From positions 992,001 through 1,056,000 of the forward strand of contig JAHCKM010000002.1 of NCBI GenBank assembly GCA_026125795.1: a stretch of DNA of 64,000 nucleotides, written 5' to 3'. This DNA is from Burkholderiaceae bacterium. Its GTDB lineage: Bacteria > Pseudomonadota > Gammaproteobacteria > Burkholderiales > Burkholderiaceae_C. Shown here in pieces: positions 17,527 to 26,525 of this stretch (positions within the stretch are counted from its first letter, which is position 1; every line of letters begins with the position of its first letter). The position numbers and the translations under genes were made by a program. The notes beneath the pieces are model-generated. The model ran no database searches. It was not told the origin of the DNA and saw only the letters and a program-made list of their open reading frames with translations.

Positions 17527-17886
17527 GTGCCCCTCGTCAAGCAACCCCTCGTGCTGCCATCGGGCGGCAGCGCATTCGACTGCAGCTCGGAGCGCGGACG
17601 TTTCCTGATCGGCATCGGCGAGGGCAAGGTGGTGGCCCGAGGCACCGACGTCGGGCTCAGCGACGCCGCGCGCGATCTGCTCGACGCCCTGGCGCGGCGC
17701 TCGGTCGACCTCGGCTTCAAGGGCGCGCTGCGCTTCATCCACGTGGCCGATGCCGGATCGGCCGACGACAGCGCCGAGCAGGCGCTGCAGCTGACGGCAC
17801 CGGGCGACTTGTTGTTCTTTCTGGTGCCCGACCGCGCCGCCGCCGCCGCGCTGAAGCGTGCGCTGGATGTGTTGTCGCGCCGTTGA
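17527..17886 (+). CDS. Conserved hypothetical protein
   Basis: A frame of 119 residues from GTG 17527, with an upstream ATG at 17434 as alternative. I prefer the GTG because the first 31 codons of the longer version look like non-coding sequence and would leave only 14 bp to the divergent SRPBCC gene. The protein has a mixed alpha/beta look (RGRFLIGIGEGKVVARGTD, then LLFFLVPDRAAAAALKRALD). No family is recognised. Confidence 0.5.
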   Translation: MPLVKQPLVLPSGGSAFDCSSERGRFLIGIGEGKVVARGTDVGLSDAARDLLDALARRSVDLGFKGALRFIHVADAGSADDSAEQALQLTAPGDLLFFLVPDRAAAAALKRALDVLSRR

Positions 17887-17949
17887 AGCGCCCGGCGGGC
17901 GCCGCTGACACAACGAAGGCTGCGGCGCAGGCTCATATCGCGCAGCGAT

Positions 17950-17978
17950 GTGAAGGCGCGAAGCGCCGGCCGGAGCCA
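17950..17978 (+). repeat. 29-nt hairpin repeat upstream of the M3 peptidase gene
   Basis: GTGAAGGCGCGAAGCGCC followed by GGCCGGAGCCA recurs at 26716-26744 with three substitutions. Two of the changes are complementary partners in the stem (GGCGC/GCGCC here, GGTGC/GCACC there) and one is in the loop. It ends 11 nt before the peptidase ATG, whose ribosome binding region it probably touches. Confidence 0.7.
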
Positions 17979-17989
17979 CAATCGGCGCC

Positions 17990-19885
17990 ATGAAAAACCG
18001 CTTCGCCTGGCCGCTCGTCGCGCTGGCCACAGCCATGACCGTCTCCGCATCCGCCCAGACCCCCGCCACGGCGCCGCGCAACCGGGCCGATATCCCGGCC
18101 GAGTTCCGTTGGGACTTCAGCGCCATCTATCCCAACTGGGACGCGTGGGAGGCCGGCATGCGCGAGATGCAGGCCAAGATCGACGCCTTCGCCGCGCTCA
18201 AGGGCACCTTGAACAGCGGACCCGATGCGGTGCTCAAGGCCTACCGCGCCTTCGACGAGATCGGCAAGCTGCAATACCGTCTGTACCGCTATCCGCAATT
18301 GCAGCGCGACGTGGATACACGCGACCAGGCGGTGGCGGGGCGCTTTCAGCGCGTGGGTGCGCTGTTTGCAAAGTTCGACGTCGCCACCGCGTGGTTCACG
18401 CCCGAGCTGCTGACCGTGCCGCAGGCCACGATGCAGCGTTGGCTCGAGCAGACTGAGGCGCTGGGGCCGTATCGCTTTCCGATCCTGGAGGTGTACCGCC
18501 GCGCGGCGCACACGCTCGACGAGAAGGGCGAGCGGCTGCTGTCGCTGGCCGGCCGCTTCGCCGACACACCGCGCGAGGCCTATGCCGAACTGAGCACCTC
18601 GGACATCAAGTTCCCGAGCGTCACGCTGTCCGACGGGCGCAGCGTCACGCTGTCGCCGGCCAACTACTTTGCGCTGCTGGAGAACAACCGCAACCAGGCC
18701 GATCGGGCCAAGGCCGCCGCCGCGCACGTGGGGGCCTACGCGGCGACGGCCCACACCTACGCCGCGCTGTACAACAGCGTGCTGCAGCGCGACTGGTTCA
18801 TCGCGCAGGCGCGCAACTTTCCCACCACGCTGGACGCCGCGCTGCACGCCAACGCGGTGCCGCGCGAGGTGGTGGAGACGCTGATCGAAGCCACGCGCGC
18901 CGGCACCGCGCCGCTGCAGCGCTACCTGCGGCTGCGCAAGAAGCTGCTCGGCCTGGACACCTACCACCCCTACGACGGATCGCTGCCGCTGTACAGGAGC
19001 GACCAGAGCTATCCGTACGAGACCGCGCGCAACCTGGCGCTGGCCTCGGTGGCACCGCTCGGCGAGGAGTACGGATCGCGCTACCGGCGTTTTGTCGGCG
19101 GCGGGCGCATCGACGTCTACGAGACGCCGGGCAAGCGCAGCGGCGCGTACAGCGCCGGCGTGTACGGCGTGGGTCCGTACCTGCTGCTCAACTACAACGA
19201 CACGCTCGATTCGGTGTTCACCTTTGCGCACGAGGCCGGCCACGCGATGCACACCGTGCTGTCGTCGGAGAACCAGCCGTTCGTGACCTCCGACTACACG
19301 ATCTTCGTCGCCGAGGTGGCCTCCACCACCAACGAGCGCTTCCTGCTCGAGGAGATGCTGCGTCGCACGTCGGACCCGAAGGAGCGTTTCCTGCTGCTGC
19401 AGCATGCGGCCGATTCGATCGTCAACACCTACTACACGCAGGTGATGTTCGCCGACTTCGAACTGCAGGTGCACAAGCTGGTGGAGCGCGACCAGCCGGT
19501 GACCACCGACGTGCTGCGCAAGGTCTACGCCGACACCGCGCGCTCGTACTACGGCGATGCAGTGGTGTTCGACGACTTCTATGCAAACACCTGGGCGCGC
19601 ATCTCGCACTTCTACAACGCGCCGTACTACGTATACCAGTACGCCACCTGCTTCGCGTCGTCGGCGCAGCTGTTCCGCGCCATGACAAGCGGCACGCCGC
19701 AGGCGCGCAAGGCGGCCACCGAGCGTTACCTCACGCTCCTCAAGAGCGGCGGCAACGACCATCCGATGGCGCAGCTGAAGAAGGCCGGCGTCGACCTGAC
19801 GCAGCGTGCGACCATCCAGTCGGTGATCGACCAGCTCGACGCGCTGGTCACGCAGATGGAGGCGGAGTCGGCCAAGATCCGCTGA
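17990..19885 (+). CDS. Exported M3-family oligoendopeptidase F-like metallopeptidase
   Basis: A 631-residue zinc peptidase of family M3 (PepF/thimet oligopeptidase). The N-terminus (MKNRFAWPLVALATAMTVSASAQ) is a signal peptide, so it acts in the periplasm. The HEAGH zinc motif is at 414-418 inside TFAHEAGHAMHT, and a downstream glutamate in FVAEVASTTNE (about 440-450) would be the third ligand. The peptidase trims short peptides. The N-terminal helical domain and total length are normal for PepF. It is flanked by a hairpin repeat upstream and followed 40 nt later by an alcohol dehydrogenase gene. Confidence 0.9.
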   Translation: MKNRFAWPLVALATAMTVSASAQTPATAPRNRADIPAEFRWDFSAIYPNWDAWEAGMREMQAKIDAFAALKGTLNSGPDAVLKAYRAFDEIGKLQYRLYRYPQLQRDVDTRDQAVAGRFQRVGALFAKFDVATAWFTPELLTVPQATMQRWLEQTEALGPYRFPILEVYRRAAHTLDEKGERLLSLAGRFADTPREAYAELSTSDIKFPSVTLSDGRSVTLSPANYFALLENNRNQADRAKAAAAHVGAYAATAHTYAALYNSVLQRDWFIAQARNFPTTLDAALHANAVPREVVETLIEATRAGTAPLQRYLRLRKKLLGLDTYHPYDGSLPLYRSDQSYPYETARNLALASVAPLGEEYGSRYRRFVGGGRIDVYETPGKRSGAYSAGVYGVGPYLLLNYNDTLDSVFTFAHEAGHAMHTVLSSENQPFVTSDYTIFVAEVASTTNERFLLEEMLRRTSDPKERFLLLQHAADSIVNTYYTQVMFADFELQVHKLVERDQPVTTDVLRKVYADTARSYYGDAVVFDDFYANTWARISHFYNAPYYVYQYATCFASSAQLFRAMTSGTPQARKAATERYLTLLKSGGNDHPMAQLKKAGVDLTQRATIQSVIDQLDALVTQMEAESAKIR

Positions 19886-19925
19886 AGGTGCCCGGCTGAA
19901 AACCACCACGTTCAGGAGACTCGCG

Positions 19926-20984
19926 ATGAGAATGCGCAGCTACCAGGTTTGCGAGTGCGGCGCGCCGCTCAAGCTGGCCGACAGCGATGTGCCGGTGCCG
20001 CAGGGCACGCAGGTGCTGCTGAAGGTGCTGGCGGCCGGCGTGTGCCACTCCGACCTGCACATCTGGGACGGCTACTACGAGATCGGCGGCGGCAAGCGGC
20101 TCAACCTGATGCAGCGCGGCATCACGCTGCCGCTGACGATGGGTCATGAGAACGTCGGCGAGGTGATCGCGCTCGGGCCCGAGGCCAGTGGCGTGAAAGT
20201 GGGCGACGTGCGCCTCGTCAACCCGTGGATCGGGTGCGGGCAGTGCAAGGTCTGCAAGCGCGGCGATGAAAACCTGTGCGTCAAGCCGCAGTCGATCGGC
20301 GTCTACACGCAAGGCGGTTATGCCACTCACCTGCTGGTGCCGCATGCTCGGCATCTTTTCGAGATCGGCACGCTGAGCCCGCGCGACGCGGCGCCGCTGG
20401 CCTGCTCGGGCGTCACCGCCTACTCGGCGCTGAAGAAAGTGGCCGACACGCTGCGGCAGGAGCCGTTGGTCATCATCGGCGCCGGCGGCGTCGGCCTGAT
20501 GGGCGTGGCGCTGGCACGCAAGATGGGCGCGCGCGAGGTCATCGCGGTCGACATCGATGCCGCCAAGCGCGACGCTGCGCTCGCGGCCGGCGCCACGCTC
20601 GCGATCGACGGTGCCGCGCCCGATGCGGTCAAGCAGATCCAGGCGGCCACCGGCGGCGGCGCTTGGGCCGTGATCGATTTCGTCGGCGCGAGCCAGACCG
20701 TGAACCTCGCCACCGCGTGCATCACCAAGGGCGGCACGGTTGTCGTGGTGGGGCTGTTCGGCGGCGACTACACCGTGCCCACGCCGTTCCTGCCGCTGCG
20801 CGCGATGACGCTGCGCGGCTCCTACGTGGGCAGCCACGGCGACCTTGCCGAGCTGCTCGAGCTGGTCAACCGCACCGGCATGCCGCCGGTGCCGATCCGC
20901 GCGCGCCCGCTCGACGAGGTGAGCGACGCGCTCGGCGACCTGCGCGCCGGCAAGGTGGTGGGGCGGGTGGTGCTGACGCCTTAG
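19926..20984 (+). CDS. Zinc-dependent alcohol dehydrogenase (MDR family)
   Basis: A 352-residue medium-chain dehydrogenase. The catalytic zinc ligands are C40, H74 and E75 (GVCHSD, MGHE). The structural zinc is held by C104, C107, C110 and C118. The NAD-binding motif GAGGVG is at about 180-185, followed by an acidic residue in AVDID that favours NAD over NADP. It oxidises alcohols to aldehydes or ketones in the cytosol. The ATG lies after AGGAGACTCGCG, a good ribosome binding site. The substrate is not predictable. Confidence 0.9.
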   Translation: MRMRSYQVCECGAPLKLADSDVPVPQGTQVLLKVLAAGVCHSDLHIWDGYYEIGGGKRLNLMQRGITLPLTMGHENVGEVIALGPEASGVKVGDVRLVNPWIGCGQCKVCKRGDENLCVKPQSIGVYTQGGYATHLLVPHARHLFEIGTLSPRDAAPLACSGVTAYSALKKVADTLRQEPLVIIGAGGVGLMGVALARKMGAREVIAVDIDAAKRDAALAAGATLAIDGAAPDAVKQIQAATGGGAWAVIDFVGASQTVNLATACITKGGTVVVVGLFGGDYTVPTPFLPLRAMTLRGSYVGSHGDLAELLELVNRTGMPPVPIRARPLDEVSDALGDLRAGKVVGRVVLTP

Positions 20985-20991
20985 GCTCGGT

Positions 20992-21867
20992 TCACACCCC
21001 GGAGCGGCGCGGCCACAGGCCGAGCGACAGCGCGGTGCCCAGCAGCACCACCGCTGCGCCGGCCAGCGTCTGCCAGGTGACGCTTTCGCCCAGGTACAGC
21101 GCGCCGGCGATCAGCGCCACCACCGGATTCAGAAAGGTCACCGACATCGCCCGCACGGGGCCGATGCGCCGCAGCAGTCGGTAGTACAGCAGGAAGCCCA
21201 GGCCGGAACTGGCCACGCCGAGAAACACCACCTCGATCCAGGCGCGCAGCGGCGGCTGCTGCGCCGGCCACGTGAGCGCCGCCAGCGGAGCCACCGCCAT
21301 GCTGGCGACGGCAAGGCTGCCCACGGTGAGTGCCAGGCTGTCCATGCCGCCGAGCCGGCGGCGCGTGAAATTGGCGCCCACCGACCACAGCGCCGATGTC
21401 ACCAGCACGGCAACCACGGCGAGCAGTCCGTCGGCGGAGCGCAACGACCCGCTGCCCGCGGTGAGCAGTGCCACGCCGGCAAAGCCGATCACCAGCCCCG
21501 CGCTGCGCCAACGGCCCAGGCGCTCGTGGAACATGAAGTGCGCCAGCAGCGCGGCGAACAGCGGCGCGGTCGCGTTGAGCACCGACAACAGGCCTGCCGT
21601 CAGGTGTTGCGCCGAGAAGCCGAGCAGCAGAAACGGCAGCGCCGTGAACGGCAGCGCCAGCACCAGCAGCGCCACCGGATGCGCCGCCAGCTGCGTGACA
21701 CCACCGCGCCACACCAGCAGCGGCAACAGCACCGCCGCGGCGATGGCCATGCGCAGCGCGATCAGCGGCCCCGGGCCGAACGCGGGCACGGCCGCGCGCA
21801 TGAAGAGGTAGGCCGCCCCCCACAACACGCTGAGCAGGAGCAGTTCGACGACGTCGCGGGTGCGCAC
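20992..21867 (-). CDS. EamA/DMT-family inner-membrane transporter
   Basis: A 291-residue drug/metabolite transporter with ten predicted helices in two EamA repeats (about 5-135 and 150-280). The repeats are recognisable by LLSVLWGAAYLFMRAAVPAFGP near the start and GPVRAMSVTFLNPVVALIAGALYLGE in the second half. Such carriers export amino acids, nucleosides or toxic metabolites. The neighbours (alcohol dehydrogenase convergent, MFS divergent) do not indicate a substrate. Confidence 0.88.
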   Translation of the reverse strand: MRTRDVVELLLLSVLWGAAYLFMRAAVPAFGPGPLIALRMAIAAAVLLPLLVWRGGVTQLAAHPVALLVLALPFTALPFLLLGFSAQHLTAGLLSVLNATAPLFAALLAHFMFHERLGRWRSAGLVIGFAGVALLTAGSGSLRSADGLLAVVAVLVTSALWSVGANFTRRRLGGMDSLALTVGSLAVASMAVAPLAALTWPAQQPPLRAWIEVVFLGVASSGLGFLLYYRLLRRIGPVRAMSVTFLNPVVALIAGALYLGESVTWQTLAGAAVVLLGTALSLGLWPRRSGV

Positions 21868-21987
21868 GCGGCGCAGCTTAAACGCCGCGATCGCGGGTGG
21901 CCGGACGGCGGGACAAAGCGCGTGGAACCGGCATCGAGCCCGTGCGACCGCGCACGCCGCCTCGCCACGACCTCAAGGAGCCCCGCG

Positions 21988-23220
21988 ATGACCGAGCCGC
22001 AGCGCCCGCCCGAGCACGCACAGCGCGCGGCCTGGCCCATGGTGGGCGCCTGCACGGTGATGGTGATGATGGGCTTCGGCGCGATCAACAACATCGCGGT
22101 GTTCCTGCTGCCGCTGGGCATGGAGTTCCACTGGCCGCGCGCCGACCTGTCGCTGGCCTACGCGATCGCCACGCTTGGCACCGGCATCGGCGGGGTCGTC
22201 ATGGGCCACTTTGCCGACCGCATGCCGATCCGCCGCGTGGTGCTGTGCGGCGCGCTCGCGCCCGGCATCGCGTTCCTGCTGCTGTCGACGCTGCACAGCA
22301 CGGCCGAGCTGTACCTGTACCACGCGCTGCTCGGCCTGCTCGGACTCGGCGCCATCATGGCGCCGCTCAACAGCGTGGCCGCGCTGTGGATGCCGCGCCG
22401 GCCGGGGCTGGCGATCGGCATCGTGTCGGCCGGCGGCGCGTTCGGCCAGGGTGTGATGCCGTTCCTGGCGCGGCACCTGGTGATGGCGCTCGACTGGCGC
22501 CAGGCCTACATGGCGCTCGGCGTGCTGTCGCTGGCGATCATGATTCCGATGGCGCTGCGGATCCGCAACCCGCCGCCGTCGCCGGCCGGCAGCGCGCCCG
22601 CGGTGGCACCGGCGGCGCAGCGCTTCGGTGCGAAGCCCTCGTGGCTGCTCGCGTGGCTGTGCGTGGCCGTGCTGTTCTGCTGCGTCTGCATGGCCACGCC
22701 GATCGTGCACGTGGCTGCCTTGGGGTCTGACCTGGGGCTCGGCGGACGCGAGTCGGCCGGGCTGCTGGCCACGATGATGGTGTGCGGCATGGCGGGACGC
22801 CTGGCGTTCGGACGGCTCGCCGACCGCGTGGGCAACCTGCAGAGCTACATCGTCGCGTCGGGCGGGCAGACCGCGCTGGCGGTGCTGTTCCCGTTGATGC
22901 AGACGCGCGCCGAGCTGTATCTGCTGTCGGCCGCGTTCGGGCTGGTGTTCAGCGGCGCGATGACGGCGTTCATCCTGTGTGCGCGCGAGTATTCGCCGCC
23001 GCAGCGCACCGGCCTGTCGATCGGCGTCGTGATGTTCTTTGCCTGGTTCGGCATGGCGCTGGGCGGTTGGCAGGGTGGCCTGTTCTTTGACCTGTGCGGC
23101 AGCTATGGGCCGTCGTTCGCCAACGCATCGGCGGGCGGCGTGGCCAACCTGCTGGTGCTGGGGCTGTTGTACCTGGTGACGGTGCACCGGCCGCGGCGGG
23201 CGGCGCATGCGGTTGCATGA
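21988..23220 (+). CDS. Major facilitator superfamily transporter
   Basis: A 410-residue MFS protein with twelve predicted helices and a central loop around 200-225. The MFS signature after helix 2 reads GHFADRMPIRR, with its echo GRLADRVGN after helix 8. The overall look is of the OxlT/MCT-like branch (AINNIAVFLLPLGMEFHWPRADLSLAYAI). That group carries small monocarboxylates, which is only a suggestion. ATG 21988 follows AAGGAG by seven bases. Confidence 0.88.
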   Translation: MTEPQRPPEHAQRAAWPMVGACTVMVMMGFGAINNIAVFLLPLGMEFHWPRADLSLAYAIATLGTGIGGVVMGHFADRMPIRRVVLCGALAPGIAFLLLSTLHSTAELYLYHALLGLLGLGAIMAPLNSVAALWMPRRPGLAIGIVSAGGAFGQGVMPFLARHLVMALDWRQAYMALGVLSLAIMIPMALRIRNPPPSPAGSAPAVAPAAQRFGAKPSWLLAWLCVAVLFCCVCMATPIVHVAALGSDLGLGGRESAGLLATMMVCGMAGRLAFGRLADRVGNLQSYIVASGGQTALAVLFPLMQTRAELYLLSAAFGLVFSGAMTAFILCAREYSPPQRTGLSIGVVMFFAWFGMALGGWQGGLFFDLCGSYGPSFANASAGGVANLLVLGLLYLVTVHRPRRAAHAVA

Positions 23221-23272
23221 GGGCGATGGCACCACCGACGAGTCGGCGGGCCTGCGATGGCAAGATGGCCTT

Positions 23273-23563
23273 ATGGCACAGGTCTTCGGCAATGAAGTGC
23301 CGCGCCGGCACACCGACACGCCCACCCGCAAGGCCGCGCGCTATCTCGTCGTGATCGAGTCCGGCGGCAGCGTCGCGGCCCGGCTCTTTGTGGAGACGCG
23401 CGAGCAGGTGGGCGAGTTCGACGCCAGCACCGAGGAGGTCACCGTGATGACACAGGGCCTGGTGCCGGTGATCGGCGCCGAAGGTCCGGAGTGGGATCAC
23501 GCGCTGGCCGGGCACAGTGCCGCCGAACGCAAGGCGGCACGGGTCTACACGCTTGACGTGTAG
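23273..23563 (+). CDS. Conserved hypothetical protein
   Basis: A 96-residue soluble protein rich in Glu, Val and Ala (ARYLVVIESGGSVAARLFVETREQVGEFDASTEEV). No family is recognised. ATG 23273 is preferred to ATG 23207, which would overlap the MFS gene. It lies in the same orientation as the MFS gene and ends 11 nt before the convergent dehydrogenase gene. Confidence 0.6.
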   Translation: MAQVFGNEVPRRHTDTPTRKAARYLVVIESGGSVAARLFVETREQVGEFDASTEEVTVMTQGLVPVIGAEGPEWDHALAGHSAAERKAARVYTLDV

Positions 23564-23574
23564 TCCGTCGCGAC

Positions 23575-24543
23575 TCACACAACCTGGTTTCTCAACACCG
23601 TCTCGCCCCTCCACAGCCGCGCCAGGTTCTCGAGCAGGATGTCGATCACCGCGTCCTCGTAGCGCTGCGTCTCGCCGGCGCTGTGCGGCGTGATCAGCAC
23701 CTGTGGCATCGTCCACAGCGGTGACGTGGCCGGCAGCGGCTCCTCGTGGGTCACGTCGAGTCCGGCGCCCGCGATGCGCCGCTGCTGCAGCGCCTCGATC
23801 AGTGCCGGCTCATGCACCACGCGGCCGCGCGCCACGTTGACGAGATACGCGCTCGGCTTCATCGCGGCCAGCGCGGCGGCGTCGATCAGCTGCTCGGTCT
23901 CGGGCGTGAGCGGACAGGTCAGGGCCACCACATCGGCCTGGCCCAACAGCTCCTGCAAGCGGTCGTTGCCGTGCACGGCGTCGGCGCCGTCCGCGCCGGT
24001 GGAAGGGTCGCGTTTGGTGGCGATCACGCGCATCTCGAAAGCCCTGGCCAGGCGCGCCAGCCGACCGCCGATGCGCCCCATGCCGACGATCAGCAGCGTC
24101 TTGCCGGTGAGCTGGTCCTCGCGTGTTGCGATGTCGCCAATCATCGGGCGCCAACGCCTGGCATGCTGGTTGTCGCGTGCCTCGGGCAGTCGCCTGAACA
24201 GCGCCAGCATCAGCGCCATCGCGTGCTGGGCCACCGCCTCGGCGTTGACGCCCGCGGCACTGGCCAGTCGGATGCCGCGCTCACGCAGCAGCGCCTTGTC
24301 GTACTGGTCAGTGCCCGCGCTGATCGACTGGATGAACCGCAGCTTGGGTGCGTTGGCGACGAGGTTGTTGTTCCACAGCCCGGAGACCACCAGCACGTCG
24401 GCCTCGGGCAGGTACCGCGCCAGCTCCTCGGGTGTGCGCACCTCGATGTGCGCGATGCCGGTGTCGCGCAGCGCAAAACGCTGCGCCATGCGGTAGGCGC
24501 CGTGGGCGAAGCACATCGTGACGCGGTCCCTGGCGGCGAGCAT
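23575..24543 (-). CDS. D-2-hydroxyacid dehydrogenase
   Basis: A 322-residue NAD-dependent 2-hydroxyacid dehydrogenase, the second in the window. It carries GMGRIGGRLARLAR as the Rossmann motif, LVNVARGRVVHE with the catalytic arginine, a Glu in DVTHEEPLP, and ITPHSAGE with the catalytic histidine. The substrate-binding domain has VSGLWNNNLV in place of the usual V-x-N-x-G segment. ATG 24543 is used; ATG 24516 is possible. The frame from 24594 would overlap the divergent regulator gene. Confidence 0.85.
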   Translation of the reverse strand: MLAARDRVTMCFAHGAYRMAQRFALRDTGIAHIEVRTPEELARYLPEADVLVVSGLWNNNLVANAPKLRFIQSISAGTDQYDKALLRERGIRLASAAGVNAEAVAQHAMALMLALFRRLPEARDNQHARRWRPMIGDIATREDQLTGKTLLIVGMGRIGGRLARLARAFEMRVIATKRDPSTGADGADAVHGNDRLQELLGQADVVALTCPLTPETEQLIDAAALAAMKPSAYLVNVARGRVVHEPALIEALQQRRIAGAGLDVTHEEPLPATSPLWTMPQVLITPHSAGETQRYEDAVIDILLENLARLWRGETVLRNQVV

Positions 24544-24584
24544 GCCCAGGCTTATACCGCGGCAGCGTGCAGTAACCTGCGCGC

Positions 24585-25802
24585 ATGGATTCATTGATCG
24601 CCGCCGCCGCGCGCGCGCTCGGCACCGGCGACGCGATCGGTGCGCTCAAGCGCGTGAGCCTGCGCGAAGACCCACCGGCGCTGGCGCTGCGCGGCATCGC
24701 CATGGCGCAGCTCGGCGACCACCCGCGTGCGCGCGAGCTGCTGCGGCGCGCGGCGCGCGGGTTCGGTGCGCATGAAGCGCTGTTGCGTGCGCGCTGCGTG
24801 GTCGCCGAGGCCGAGGTGGCGCTGGCGATGCGCGATCTGGGCGGCTCGCCGCGTGCCTTGCTCAATGCGGCGGCTGCGCTCGACGAGCGCGCCGATCATG
24901 CCAACGCATCGCATGCCCGATTGATCGCGGTCCGCCGCCTGCTGCTGCTGGGCCGGCTCGACGAGGCCGCATCGTCGGTGCAACGGATCGATCTGCGCGG
25001 CTTGCCGCAATCGATGATCGCGGTGGCCGAGATGGCCGCGGCCGAGGTGGCACTGCGCACGCTGCGCACCGCCGCCGCCGGTGCGGCACTGGCACGCGCG
25101 CAGGCGGCCGCCCATCGCTCCGGCGTGGCGGCGCTGATCAACGAGGTGGCCGAAGCGCGCGCCACGCTCGAACGTCCTGCAGCGCGGCGCTTCGGCCACG
25201 ACCTGCCGCTGCGGCTGGATGCGGTCGAGGCCTTGCTGCGCGATCGGCACGTGCTGGTGCTCGACGCGCTGCGCCACGGCCTGCGAGCCGCCGACACCTG
25301 GGTGCCGCTGGCGCGGCGGCCCATCCTGTTCACGCTGGCACGCACGCTCGCCGAGGCCTGGCCGGCCGATGTGAATCGCAACCTGCTGATCGAACGTGCG
25401 TTCCGCACGCGCCGGCCCGACGAGACGCATCGCGCCCGCCTGCGCGTGGAGATCGGCCGCCTGCGTGCGCTTGCCAAGCCGCTGGCGCGCATCGAGGCCA
25501 CGGAACGCGGCTTCGCACTCGTGCCGCAGCGCGAGCGCCAGGTGGCCGTGCTGATGCCGCCGATCGACGGCGACCAGGCCTCGCTGCTCGCGCTTCTGGC
25601 CGACGGCGCGGCCTGGAGCACCTCGGCGCTGGCGCTGGCGCTGGATGCGAGCCAGCGCAGCGTGCAACGCGCGCTGGTGGAACTGCAGGCGGCACAGCGC
25701 GTGCGCTCGATCGGGCGCGGCCGCTCGCAGCGCTGGCTCAGCGCACCGCTGTCAGGATTCACGACGATCTTGTTACTCCCCGCTGCGCTGCCGCTCACGT
25801 AG
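24585..25802 (+). CDS. TPR-like helical protein with C-terminal winged-helix DNA-binding domain
   Basis: A 405-residue Ala/Leu/Arg-rich protein. The first 300 residues look like a tetratricopeptide-type helical scaffold (ALALRGIAMAQLGDHPRARELLRRAARGF is a clear TPR). Residues about 265-320 resemble a response-element helix-turn-helix (NRNLLIERAFRTRRPDETHRARLRVEIGRLR). The C-terminus (about 325-395) is a second winged helix (WSTSALALALDASQRSVQRALVELQ). It is likely a transcription regulator. Its last codons overlap a 50-nt element repeated upstream of the DUF899 gene, so it is the natural candidate to control both downstream promoters. That role is inference. Confidence 0.65.
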   Translation: MDSLIAAAARALGTGDAIGALKRVSLREDPPALALRGIAMAQLGDHPRARELLRRAARGFGAHEALLRARCVVAEAEVALAMRDLGGSPRALLNAAAALDERADHANASHARLIAVRRLLLLGRLDEAASSVQRIDLRGLPQSMIAVAEMAAAEVALRTLRTAAAGAALARAQAAAHRSGVAALINEVAEARATLERPAARRFGHDLPLRLDAVEALLRDRHVLVLDALRHGLRAADTWVPLARRPILFTLARTLAEAWPADVNRNLLIERAFRTRRPDETHRARLRVEIGRLRALAKPLARIEATERGFALVPQRERQVAVLMPPIDGDQASLLALLADGAAWSTSALALALDASQRSVQRALVELQAAQRVRSIGRGRSQRWLSAPLSGFTTILLLPAALPLT

Positions 25803-25806
25803 ATTG
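25757..25806 (+). promoter_or_regulatory. 50-nt shared promoter element, copy 1
   Basis: This 50-nt block recurs without gaps at 26745-26794. The first 24 positions (ATTCACGACGATC, then TTGTTACTCCC) are identical. The last 26 positions agree at about 18 and end in TAGATTG, which resembles a -10 box. Both copies stand 47-48 nt before the ATG of a following gene. This copy overlaps the 3' end and stop codon of the regulator gene. Confidence 0.75.
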
Positions 25807-25853
25807 CCTTTGAGGGCGCCGACGCTTTCAAGGCGCCACAAAGGAGCAAGACC

Positions 25854-26525
25854 ATGAGCACGACACAAAACCACCCATCGCCTGCGCGGTCCGCCGAGAT
25901 CGTTCGCGAATACGGACCGTTCGACGGCGCGAAGAACATCCACGGCGTCACGCACGACGGCGAGCACGTGTGGGCCGCCACCGACGGCAGGCTGATGGCG
26001 ATCGACCCCGCGAGCGGGCGCACCGTGCGTGCGCTGGAGCGTGCGTGCGACGCGGGCACCGCGTTCGACGGCAAGCACCTCTACCAGATTGCCGAGGCGC
26101 GCATCGACAAGATCGACCCGGCCAGCGGCGACGTCGTCGCCACGATCCCGGCGCCCGGCAATGGCAACGACTCGGGCCTGGCCTGGGCCGAAGGCAGCCT
26201 GTGGGTCGGGCAATACCGCAGCCGCCAGATCCATCAGATCGATCCCAACACCGGCGCCATCCTGCGCACGATCGAGTGCAACCGCTTCGTCACCGGCGTC
26301 ACCTGGGTCGACGGCGAGCTGTGGCACGGCACCTGGGAAGGCGACGAGAGCGACATCCGCCGCATCGACCCGCACAACGGCGCCGTGCTGGAGCGCCTGC
26401 AGATGCCGGCGGGCACCGGCGTGAGCGGCCTGGAGTCCGACGGCGCCGAGTTGTTCTACTGCGGCGGCGGCGAGAGCGGCAAGGTGCGCGCCGTGCGGCG
26501 GCCGCGCAAGCCTGCAAGACGCTGA
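25854..26525 (+). CDS. Beta-propeller protein (glutaminyl-cyclase/Vgb-like repeats)
   Basis: A 223-residue protein made of blade-like repeats of about 42 residues: WAATDGRLMAIDPASG, YQIAEARIDKIDPASG, WVGQYRSRQIHQIDPNTG, WHGTWEGDESDIRRIDPHNG. This is a small propeller of the NHL/PQQ-like or plant-type glutaminyl cyclase fold. There is no signal peptide. An enzyme activity is not evident. It follows the first copy of the shared promoter element. The same frame stays open for 41 more codons after the stop. Confidence 0.75.
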   Translation: MSTTQNHPSPARSAEIVREYGPFDGAKNIHGVTHDGEHVWAATDGRLMAIDPASGRTVRALERACDAGTAFDGKHLYQIAEARIDKIDPASGDVVATIPAPGNGNDSGLAWAEGSLWVGQYRSRQIHQIDPNTGAILRTIECNRFVTGVTWVDGELWHGTWEGDESDIRRIDPHNGAVLERLQMPAGTGVSGLESDGAELFYCGGGESGKVRAVRRPRKPARR

